This document shows, one piece after another, positions 1-8,295 of a stretch of DNA of 18,457 bases; the stretch's first letter is position 1; each line of letters starts with the position of its first letter. Below the pieces are notes generated by a model, which saw only the letters and a program-made list of their open reading frames with translations, was not told the DNA's origin and ran no database searches. Origin of the DNA: Asterionellopsis glacialis (taxonomy: Eukaryota > Bacillariophyta > Plagiogrammaphyceae > Rhaphoneidales > Asterionellopsidaceae); the NCBI GenBank assembly GCA_014885115.2, contig WKLE02005094.1, positions 1-18,457 on the forward strand. Direction: 5' to 3'. A program made the translations under genes and the position numbers.

Positions 1-755
1 AGCTCACTTTTGTGTGGAGTTTCTCGCATAAATTTTTTTTGTGTTGAAATGCACGAGAAGGGTGAGGGCATAGTCTGCGCTAGTCGGAGCTTGTACAATA
101 AGAGTTATAATATGTCTAATTTTTCTACATGAAGTAGACAATAATGTTGAAATACGAGCAAGCACACCAATGGAGTTTCTACGTGATTTTTCTACTTTTC
201 CACTCTTTTCACTTCTGTTCGGAACATATCCACAGTTTTGCATGTTGAAACTTTAACCTTAAAAGCTGATACGGTGATTTTCATGCATACAAAATCAACA
301 TGCCAGAATGCTGCCGTGAACAATTTCTGACAATATGAAATAACACAACAATAAACCAACTTTGACATTAGACAAGAGCAGCACCATTCAATTCTCTATC
401 AATCACTTGCTAAAATGGTTGATTGTTGTTTATGAAGTAGTGCATTTGGCTGAGAAATCAATGAAATTCACTTTTGTAGTAATCGACGACAAATACAATT
501 GAAGAACAAACTCAACAATTAGCCTTTTTCCAGCAGGATCTAAAGGCACAAGTATAACTTATATCCTTTGGTTGATAATCATGCTGGTTGATGTATTCAT
601 TTGAAACCATATTTTTAGGTGATTTTCCAAAAAATACCATTTTTGTGTCTGAACATGCAAAGTTTCTTGAATATATCCTCTCTTGTGCCCCCCTCTTAAG
701 CTTCTCTGACCCTTGATGGATCTGCTCCAACAATTCTCTGTGGTCATCCCTTAAC
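1..755. other. AT-rich intergenic sequence, nothing recognised
   Basis: I see no coding region in this stretch. The short open frames on the minus strand (about 60-80 codons) show no motif, no codon-like pattern and no family resemblance. No tRNA, long repeat or inverted repeat was noticed before the target-site duplication at 756. Confidence 0.5.
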
Positions 756-769
756 TCATCCTGCTTAAA
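756..769 (+). repeat. 5' target-site duplication of the SINE
   Basis: The 14-bp word tcatcctgcttaaa occurs here and again, identical, at 1042-1055. The two copies exactly bracket a tRNA-like head and an A/T-rich tail, which is the arrangement left by LINE-dependent retroposition. The word fits the purine/pyrimidine character often seen at such sites but is not diagnostic on its own. Confidence 0.85.
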
Positions 770-1041
770 TCGGGCTTGGCCTAGTGGGCTAGCCCTCCGG
801 TTGTGGTCCGTAGGTTTAGGGTTCGAACCCCTACCGAGCCACCTTCCACATGGAAGGTTCTCCTAGTAGTCGTGACTGATCTGGAATTTTGGGGAGTGAC
901 GCTCCTTGTGTGGTAGGACCTTGGATATTGCTATGAGGAGAAAATAGATGGTTCAGGCTGTCATCGCGAGTAGAATTGGTTTCTAAGGTTATCAGTAGCT
1001 GCAGTGATTAATAAATAATAAATAAAATTTTAAAAAAAATT
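770..1041 (+). mobile_element. tRNA-derived SINE retroposon
   Basis: This 272-bp non-coding element has the full set of SINE hallmarks. The 5' end is a tRNA-like head at 773-840, with a 7-bp acceptor-type stem (773-779 with 834-840, one G-T pair). It has a perfect 5-bp T-stem (817-821 with 829-833) closing a TTCGAAC loop. A 7-nt anticodon-type loop at 801-807 reads TTGTGGT with an apparent GTG (His) anticodon. The D arm is short and degenerate. The head is followed by a 7-bp hairpin (841-847 with 852-858), an unrelated body of about 150 nt, and a tail of A/T repeats (about 1008-1041). Identical 14-bp direct repeats flank it, so the insertion appears recent enough for the duplication to be unmutated. 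It encodes no protein and would depend on a partner LINE. The parent tRNA (His) is an inference from the loop and from similarity to eukaryotic tRNA-His around the anticodon. Confidence 0.85.
777..830 (+). promoter_or_regulatory. Internal RNA polymerase III promoter (A and B boxes) of the SINE
   Basis: The A box TGGCCTAGTGG (777-787) fits the consensus TRGYNNARNNG at every position. The B box GGTTCGAACCC (820-830) fits GGTTCGANNCC. Their spacing of 32 nt is that of a tRNA gene. A TTTT run at 887-890 inside the body could terminate transcription early, and another lies in the tail near 1028-1031. Confidence 0.8.
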
Positions 1042-1055
1042 TCATCCTGCTTAAA
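1042..1055 (+). repeat. 3' target-site duplication of the SINE
   Basis: This is an exact copy of the 14-bp word at 756-769, directly after the A/T-rich tail. Beyond it (1056 onward) the sequence no longer matches the 5' flank. Confidence 0.85.
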
Positions 1056-1178
1056 CCAGCGCCTCTGATGGGCAACCCATTTGCCAAGATTAGTATTTGT
1101 TGGCACCACTGTGTGCATGTTCTCATTTTGAAACAAACATAGCTTTTCATACTGGCTTTTTGCCGGACTGTTAGTATC

Positions 1179-2690
1179 TCTTATGATGGATTACGAGGTG
1201 TTGGTGCGTCAATTTTTCATAGTCGGCAACATGGTCAGGCCCGTATTTTTTATTGGGTTGATGAAGAAGAAGATAATGTTGATACTATTGTTACCTGTGC
1301 ACAAATCAACTCAAATATTGTTGGAGAAGCACCTCAAGATTGATCAGGGTAGTGTATTTTTTTCTGTGGCAATGAGTAGTGATGGACGTTGTATAGCTGC
1401 AGGATCAGTATGAGGTGACAATACGGTTGATCTGCCAACTGGTAGCGCAGGCATCTTTGAGTAAAAGGCTGCAACTGAATTAGCTTCAAATCTGCATACA
1501 GTTGTGCCTTCCAACCATCTGTCTACTTGTACCCAAATGGCACCTGTTCCTTCCTTTCATCCATCAAGGAGGTCTTCACTGTTTCCTACAAACAGACCTT
1601 TCTTGATACCTGCTGTTTTGTGCTGCCTTCAATCAGCACCACTGTGTGTCCCCCAAACTAGGTAAGAGACGATGGGCAGTGTGATAGTAACTTTCAAAGA
1701 GGTGTCATTCAATGAAGAGACTGTGATGGATTATAATATTAGTTGACGTGACACCGCTGTTGTAGTGCATGAAGATGATTGTAACACACTTGTTTCAAAT
1801 AATGTCATTGAAGTAAGAAAGGGCTTGAGCTCATTATTGACTACTCATAGGAATCTCACTGTAGACTTAAATGTCAAGCAAGATTGTATGATTAGTAGCA
1901 CTATTTGGACTAAAGGTAACACAACCAGTATGGGCCACATTCACATTTGCGTTCAAGTTGATCTTTTACTTCCTTTAAGTGACAATGAAATGGTATTGGA
2001 GATTCTGTGAATTTTAGTGAAACAAAGCTTGCAATATCTGTTGATATGACTCAAAACTTCATGATGTCAATTGAAATGAATCAGAAACCCTGGCACAAGT
2101 GACCGGTGTCAATTACAAAATCATTGCATGCCAATGCGATGATGTTACTCAAGATTGTACAAACAATACTTTGACCCTGTTTTGTTGATTTGCTTTCAAA
2201 CAAGATAGCAAAACGTGATGATTACTGGTGTACAGAACTTGCGGCTTGGCGCAATCCAACAGCGAACTTACGTGGGTTGCAAATGGACATGACATTGATG
2301 ATTCGTTGACGTCTGTGACGTTACAGGGTACCACGAGTCAAATTCGTACACAGTTAGTTTCTGCATTTTTAACTGAAAAGTCCTTCAGGGGTGCTTGTTT
2401 CCGGAGTTGTCAACTTGGCATTATGAAACTGACATTGAGATTGCTGGTGCCCATTCTCTCAAAAACTCATGTTACTAGTTGGCGTTTGGAGGGAATTGAA
2501 ATCAGTGACTCTTTCGAATTTAAAGTAAAGTTAGGTGGGCAGTCGCTTGATGATTCTTTGGTTAGCCCACAAGTCAGACCAGTAGGTGTGCTTTTGTTCT
2601 TTGTATTTTGTGGTATCACCTTGTTTCTTTCTGTAATAATTTGTGTCTTTGTGGGCCTTACTAAGAGAGGAGTAGAAACAACATTAGTGA
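1179..2690 (+). pseudogene. Decayed FG-GAP-like type I membrane protein gene
   Basis: No open frame spans this region, but consecutive frames give recognisable protein pieces in the right order. First come FG-GAP / integrin-alpha-like beta-propeller pieces: a block ending in NSNIVGEAPQD, then after a stop and frame change SVAMSSDGRCIAAGSV (about 1350-1412). A Pro/Ser-rich stretch (about 1500-1660) follows. Next is an extracellular domain with VTFKEVSFNEETV and GLSSLLTTHRNLTVDLNV (about 1690-2005), continued after a frameshift near 2005 by VNFSETKLAISVDMTQNF and IIACQCDDVTQDC. Further pieces are NVMITGVQNLRLGA and SLTSVTLQGTTSQIRTQLVS. It ends in one hydrophobic membrane segment (about 2585-2656). 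I count at least five frame changes plus in-frame stops, so it is not expressed as an intact protein. The architecture resembles large diatom surface proteins. The family recognition is from memory of such proteins and no search was run; true 5' and 3' limits are uncertain. Confidence 0.65.
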
Positions 2691-3179
2691 AAAGTACACT
2701 AATTTCAACAGTAATAAAAATGTCATTATTTCCAAAGATTTTTTTGGGTGATACCTGCCAGACTCTACCTGTTTTTGGTGTTTGGACCAAAAATAAAATC
2801 TTGGCCAAAAGGCAAAAGTAATCAACAGTAGCTATATATTCTGTCACTAGAGTGTTGGGGGAGTCAGAATATATAGCTACTGTCAATTACCTTTGTGCTG
2901 TTCCAACAAAACAAGATCTCAAAGTGGACAGGAAAGGGCAATAGTGCATCTGTCTGGCTTTTTTGTTGCCAATCTCTTTAGATGAGCATTGGGCGACTCC
3001 CTGGTAAGTAAATGATAGGCCATAGTATGTATGACATCATACCCTCCCGCTGACCAGGGTGGCAAAACAAAAACATTTTTTTTATTATGGACAAATTGAA
3101 TATGCACTAACTTTGAATTTGAATAACAGAACTAACTAGGCTCTCTCACATTCTGGTGCAACCAGTATTGTACTTCATG
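2691..3179. other. Non-coding spacer with one perfect inverted repeat
   Basis: Apart from the hairpin at 2825-2883, no gene or repeat is recognised here. The open frames antisense to the pseudogene have no support. Confidence 0.4.
2825..2883. repeat. Perfect 19-bp inverted repeat with 21-nt loop
   Basis: acagtagctatatattctg (2825-2843) is repeated exactly as its reverse complement at 2865-2883, separated by a 21-nt loop (2844-2864). It could fold into a strong cruciform or RNA hairpin. It might be a tiny foldback (MITE-like) element or the remains of a transposon whose ends have come together. No target duplication was found around it. Confidence 0.85.
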
Positions 3180-3917
3180 GCCAACAACAGGCAAATGAAA
3201 AAGAGAAGGCAATTACACTTGTTTTAGCAACACAATGGGGTCTTGATCCATACTTAACAGAGAAAGAGAGATCAAGATCGAGAGAGAGGGAGAGAGGAGA
3301 GGATTGCTTTGGTGGCATGTATGCAAACTTCATATGAGTTTGGATTTAAAAAAATATTTGAAAAAAAATGCTTCCAAGATGGTATGGTTGACTCAATTAA
3401 AAAAATCATGGATGGCAAATCAACTGATCCTTTGAGTCCCAGAAATTCTGGAATGATTGGCTACATTGAGAAGATAGAAGAAAGGCACCCAGGATACTTA
3501 AACAAATTGTTTCCACATGTGGTAAAAGGTGGACTTGCAACATTTGGTGAATTGTCAACAATTATGAAACAGAAGAGCACCGTTGTTGGTAAAAATAGAG
3601 GCACACTTAATATTTAAAGAAAACAGCTATCTAAATGGTTTGTAAAACATGGAGGAAAAGAAAAGAGTGCAATTGAGAAGCCCCTATTGACAACCAAACA
3701 CAAGCAGCAGAGATTGACTCACGCCCATGAACAATTTGATAAGATTAAAGATCCCAAGGTACCGTTTTCATTTTTGGATGAAAAGTGTTTTTTTACTACA
3801 AATAGAAGGAGGAAACTTAAGGTTCTACCTCAAGGCGAGAACAAGTAGATTGTACGTGATGCATTGAACTTACCTAAAATTTGTTCTTCCTGCTGTTTTC
3901 CAGTAAAAGTAAATAAA
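3180..3917 (+). pseudogene. Tc1/mariner-type transposase relic, truncated
   Basis: One reading frame from about 3309 to 3917 is interrupted by stops at 3615-3617 (TAA) and 3846-3848 (TAG) but otherwise continuous. It reads in order QLSKWFVKHGGKEKSAIEKP (a link region), KPLLTTKHKQQRL, then VPFSFLDEKCFFTTNRRR, KLKVLPQGENK and CCFPVKV. The block LDEK-x-FF-TTNRRRK followed by an LP..-type turn and FPVKV matches the region round the first catalytic Asp of IS630/Tc1/mariner DDE transposases, where D-E-K-W-F-Y is usual. The Asp is encoded at 3777-3779. The later part of the catalytic core, with the second and third acidic residues, is absent: the frame runs into the composite repeat at 3918. The N-terminal DNA-binding part is unclear and upstream sequence is damaged by a GA-rich run. 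The element is inactive. The superfamily is fairly sure, the family is not. Confidence 0.6.
3259..3302 (+). repeat. GA-rich simple repeat
   Basis: A 44-bp purine run made mostly of AG/GAG units lies just before the better preserved part of the transposase relic. It reads as Arg/Glu in all forward frames and may hide the original start region of that gene. Confidence 0.75.
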
Positions 3918-4084
3918 TCATCGGACAATCTACATGGGGGTGTTTTTAATTAGTTGGATAACACATGAATCTTGGTATGCAAATACGTAGAAATCGTTCA
4001 ATTATTTCATTGGACAATCTCCGTGGTTTCTTAATTAGTTGGATACCACATCAATCTTCGTATGACAATACCTGTACGTAGAAG
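3918..4084 (+). repeat. Two tandem copies of an ~89-bp unit
   Basis: Copy 1 (3918-4006) and copy 2 (4007-4084) start with tcat(c/t)ggacaatct. Both share ttaattagttggata, cacat-aatctt and tacgtagaa in the same order. They differ by scattered substitutions and small indels, so the duplication is old. The array begins where the transposase frame loses resemblance. Confidence 0.75.
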
Positions 4085-4350
4085 CTTTTGTCAAAATAAT
4101 GTGGTCGTGGCCGCACTCATCCGTCACCCAAGATGTATCAGGTACTCGTACTGTTCCTGGTAGCTGACACTGAAAAAAATCTCACCAAGAACACTATCTG
4201 GGATAGAGACGCAAATGAGTTCCATTCCCCAAAACACCAGACGCATTCCTTCTCAATAAGTAAACAGGAATTCGTTTTTTTTTTGGCAATACAATATTTT
4301 AAATACTTATGTTTCATAGTAAATACGAAGAAGCCCTGTATAAGCCAAAT

Positions 4351-4434
4351 ATTCCATGTAGATAGTCCGATGATTTAATTGAACGATTTCTACGTATTGT
4401 CATGCGAATGGCATTACCAGGTATCCATCTAATG
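4351..4434 (-). repeat. Inverted copy of the ~89-bp unit
   Basis: Read on the minus strand this stretch matches the junction between the two tandem copies. A 23-bp core is perfect (3982-4004 against 4376-4398). The neighbouring motif tcatcggac(a/t)atctacatgg also returns. Together with 3918-4084 it gives an inverted-repeat structure with about 270 bp in between, like the long terminal inverted repeats of a non-autonomous DNA element. Confidence 0.7.
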
Positions 4435-4743
4435 ATAAAAGCGCGCTTGTAGAATTGTTCTAATTCTGGAATATCTACGTTCTTGTGTACAACGAATCCT
4501 GAAAACGCTTCTCTAATAAAAATGTTCTTAATTATCCCATGCTGTAAGTATTTTTTCGGAATTAGACTCACTGGTCGTGAAAAGTTTCGTGCTCATCTGT
4601 AGATATGCAAAACATGCGAATTCCAGATGAGGTTTCGGTTGACAACTACAGTATTAATACTGTGCTCAATTTTTAATGTAAGAAAATTGATCTGATACCA
4701 CTCTAGAGGACTCGGACATCGAGAGGCTCAGAGAAACATCAAG
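4435..4743. other. Spacer and presumed promoter/5' leader of the 4744 gene
   Basis: Nothing coding is recognised in these roughly 300 bp. The A/T-rich part (to about 4690) gives way to a more GC-balanced stretch just before the ATG at 4744, as expected of a 5' leader. No clear core promoter motif is visible. Confidence 0.35.
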
Positions 4744-6622
4744 ATGAATTTTCGGGGATCGAAATCACGGTCATCTGTAACAGCTCAAAATGTTGCGCAG
4801 TCCATATCAGTATTTTGTCCCACTGATTTGAAGTATCAAAGGGACCCAAACTTTCCACCTGACAAAATGGATGCTTGGGACGAGGTGAGTTTGAGCTCTT
4901 GTTTTTCATTTTGCGAGTGAGAGTTTCATTTGTAGAGCCGCCACTGGGGCCTTCTTGTATCATTTTTCTAAGCCGATGCGTCAATATCATCAATTCTTAT
5001 GAACACCCAGAGGTTTCCCGATCATATCACGGAGAATGCAGTTACATATTACAACAATGCACTTCTTGGTGAAGTAAACGATATCGTGGGTGCATTGCGT
5101 AGCGTAGAGAGCCGGAGATCCCTTCTTCCATCCACGTCTTTGTCGATTCAAAAGGTCTGGCGCGACCATCACAATTGGATGAAAGGCCGCTTGGAGTTTC
5201 ACAAAAACTATTTCATGCCCATCTCGGAGACCCGAATTAAGTATCCTCAGTTTTTTCTCGACAGTACGGACAATGTGCTTAGACATTACAAAGTCATCAA
5301 CAAACTAGTAGAGTCTCTGTTCTTATTTTCAGAAATCCCCAAAGTACTGGCTGCAATGGAGTCTTACGAAATCGATGTAATTACGTACATCGTTCTCCAC
5401 GAAAACATGGGCCTTATGTTATACCGTTATTATTTCAGCTTTGAAGAAACTTCCAAATTTGCTCACTTACACGCAGCTAAGAGTAGCACACATGCTTTAG
5501 GAAGTTTTATCTACTACAACGGATTAGAGAAATTTCGCCAAGAGATCTTGCCGCGCGAATTCCCCAGGTTAAATTATGAAAAAGATTTCCAAGCAGCTTA
5601 CGAAAAATATCTGAATGGTTTTATAAAGAACCTAGACGCGATCATTTCCGGATTTCCGCTGCGTTTCGAGGAAGCGTCTTTGATGACACTCAAAGGTGCT
5701 TCAGCACGAGACTTCAGGTTTGATAGCAGAACATCACGGAAACTATCTACCCAGTTTAATCCGTTGGATCCAACGTATCAAAAAGATCCAAACTTTCCTC
5801 CTGATAAATTACCAGAATGGGACACTGAAGAGGTACGTTGGTTTTTCAAGTTCCAGAAAAGTTGTATTTTTCCATAACTTACATCGTTTTTGCTTTTTCA
5901 CATCTTAGGAACCTGTGGAGGATTTTTGGCATCTTATGCATGAAGCTGTAAAGGGAGAAATTAAAGCAATAACGAAAGCATTGTTGGAAATACAAGCACG
6001 GGGGAAAGTGTCAAAGTGGGAATTAGACATAATCCTACAGTGTTTCACTACACATCGTAATACGGTATCAGCCCTGTTTCGGATTCAAAGATCGGACTTA
6101 TATCGTCTCATGGAAGAAAGATGTCAATTGCCGGAAGGATTTACCAAAATGCAAATGGCATACTTTTATACCCTCTACGTTCTGTTTGAAATGCTCACTT
6201 CCATAAAGCCTGATGGTGTGATTGACAACTTTACAGAGCTATGGTTAGCTTATGCCGAAGATTATTCTGCATCTTGTGATCTTCAGGAGCTAATGTTCTC
6301 AGCGTTGTTTCACGCCTACTTTAGTCCAGTAGAGGCTGACAATGAACGCATAGCTCCCAACCGCCTATTGAAAAAGTTTCCGGATTCTGCGATAGGATGT
6401 CTTGTTGCCCATGTTGGAAAAGACCACTTTCGGCAATGCATCATGGTCAAAGAAAAAATTGGCATGTTGGACTGGCGGTTTGATTATGGACCTAAATATA
6501 AGATTTACGAAGGAAATTTCCAAGCGGGCCTTAAAGCTTTAGAAGAAGGCAACCCGCTTCGTCCTGCATCGAATATGTTTTCTCGTTTTTATGTTAGTCT
6601 TGACCTAGAAGAAGAAGTTTGA
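4744..6622 (+). CDS. Two-repeat helical protein, tentatively hemerythrin-like
   Basis: The three exons are 4744-4884, 5011-5832 and 5909-6622, and they encode 558 residues. Both introns are phase 0: 4885-5010 (GTGAGT...CAG) and 5833-5908 (GTACGT...TAG). Exon 1 ends with YQRDPNFPPDKMDAWDE, and exon 2 ends with YQKDPNFPPDKLPEWDTEE followed by an intron at the same place. Each is followed by an ~200-residue helix-rich domain, and the two domains align loosely from EVNDIVGAL / EIKAITKAL to SGFPL / EGNPL. The protein is therefore an internal duplication of linker, intron and domain. Domain 1 has WRDHHNWMKGRLEFHKNYFMP (about 97-117) and HEN (177-179), recalling the His/Glu pattern of hemerythrin (HHE) domains. 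Domain 2 has lost almost all of these residues (THRN only). No signal peptide or membrane segment is seen. A metal or oxygen-binding role is uncertain; domain 2 probably binds none. The gene model is firm, the family assignment is not. Confidence 0.75.
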
Positions 6623-7998
6623 ATGGGGAGGTTGTTCGATTTTTTGAAGTTGCCGAAGGAAAGATCAAATCTCTGAGCCACTGCCTTATCATTTCCACCA
6701 TGTCGAAGCAGCTTGGACCAGAAATAGCGATTAAAGAAGAAACAAAAGAAATTGGAACCAACGAAGCTCCTGCAAGAGTTGAAATGGGAAGGGTTCAAGT
6801 TGCATTTTGTAGTATTTACTCAAGTTTAAAAATCAAGTGATACTAGCAATATTATAAACTATATAAACATAATTACATGGGAATGTAGACAATATTCAAT
6901 GAGTAATTCCCTCGATTGATACATGTCACCCTGAACTGACTTTCGAGGTGCCTCACAGATTCTTACGCGTATGACCAATTACATTCAATATTCCACGTTA
7001 TCATTGTGATTACTTGAATGCCTGTATGTTTGATATTTGAACATTACTTTGAAGAATCATGGTGAGAGCCATCAAAGATTATGCAAATACACATACAGCG
7101 GTAGTTCCCATGACACCCGAGACTTTAGCAACGACTTTAGCAACCTGCAAAGAGAAGTCAAACTTATAAATAGCATTCACAATCGGGTCCTCCCTCCTTT
7201 TTCCATTTCAACCGAAAATAATCTATGTCCCATATGATAGGCTTGAAAAAATCACATTGCCCTATCTTACCGTATCGTTGTCGGTGCCTCTAAAGAAGCT
7301 CTAATAGTAGTCGTCTTCTTCCACGGTGGTTACACTGGAAGGTTGTTGATTATGAGCCGGAGCCCACTCTTCTTCCGGTGATTACCCCGAATAAATTGGG
7401 TATCTCCGGTGATCTACCTAGCATCGGAAGAAGGGAAAATGCCAATAATAAACTTTGTAAATGAAGTACGTGAAATAGCAATTTGTAACAGACTTAACAT
7501 TTTCTTTTTCTGCCCGGAAGATACTTCTCAGATAAATTATCTATTTATGTAGCAATGTTGTACTTTACACCCCGACCTTTACACAAAACGTTACACAACC
7601 TACATATTTCGAGTACCTGGTACCGTACTCAGTTGTGACACACATGGACTCACACACGAACTCACAATTTAAGTATTGACGGATTAGACTTGAAGTTCAA
7701 ATGATCAATAAATTTTCCCATAGGTACTTTTATAAGACAATTCGATACTCGTTACAAATTCCAATAAATTAATGGACGCTTTAGATTTTTCCTTATCTTG
7801 CAAAGAAAAATAGGACTATAAAAACATGCTTGAGTGATTTAAAAGGTTCTGAATGGCATAAGATTAATTACTTAGAAATACAGTCTATTCTTTTGTTTCA
7901 AGTAATCGACTCCATCACTCTTGATGCATATGATTTACACATGTCACTGATCGCATATTCACACAATGACAAAATGGCCCATTTCAGGCTCACTGTTA
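6623..7998. other. Intergenic region, AT-rich, no gene recognised
   Basis: The first ~215 bp remain open in one frame directly after the stop at 6622 but look like 3' UTR. A short nested hairpin zone lies at 7369-7433: cttcttccg (7369-7377) has its complement at 7425-7433, and tccggtgat occurs twice between them. No tRNA, coding block or transposon was recognised in the rest. Confidence 0.45.
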
Positions 7999-8268
7999 TT
8001 TGATATCTATCCGCTCTGCTGCCCTAGCCCAAATTTTCTGGTTGGCAACCCTAAAGTAGACTGGGCAAATTGAACCACCACAAAACAGATCTGGTTGTTC
8101 ATCCAATCATCGTCCTTGGTACTCTACAAAGCCTAGTCTCCTATAAGCACATTGAGCACAAACCACGTCACCATGAAGACTTCTGACAAAGGCATTGTCC
8201 TTGTCTAACATCAACTGCTCTTCCACAACAGGTAGTTCCTGAAGACTTGGAAACCTACCTGTGATTTT
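7999..8268 (-). pseudogene. Cysteine-containing coding relic, family unknown
   Basis: On the minus strand one frame from 8268 down to 7999 is broken only by a TGA at 8107-8109. Before the stop it reads TGRFPSLQELPVVEEQ, then LDKDNAFVRSLHGDVVCAQC and AYRRLGFVEYQGR. After it comes LDEQPDLFCGGSICPVYFRV with NQKIWARAAERIDIK. The composition looks protein-like, and the CxxC followed by C-x4-C suggests a small zinc-binding fold, but I do not recognise the family. It lies 28 bp beyond the stop of the SDR-MDR fusion and in the same frame register. It could be an old 3' exon, a fragment of a neighbour or a mobile-element piece. The in-frame stop argues that it is dead. Confidence 0.3.
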
Positions 8269-8295
8269 TTACAACAGATGCACATTCAAGCTTCG

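Noticed and set aside
773..840. Functional tRNA-His gene
   Set aside because: The D arm is short, the anticodon stem has a mismatch, and the whole lies inside a retroposon with target-site duplication.
4133..4378. 81-codon frame between the composite repeats
   Set aside because: Considered as a protein of a mobile element, but it shows no motif and overlaps the inverted repeat.
6619..6840. Open frame overlapping the stop of the hemerythrin-like gene
   Set aside because: No ATG with family support, no splice signal linking it to the gene; most likely 3' UTR.
7369..7433. 9-bp inverted repeat (cttcttccg / cggaagaag) with repeated tccggtgat inside
   Set aside because: Considered as a terminator or structured RNA; stems are short and the loop long, so chance is a sufficient explanation.
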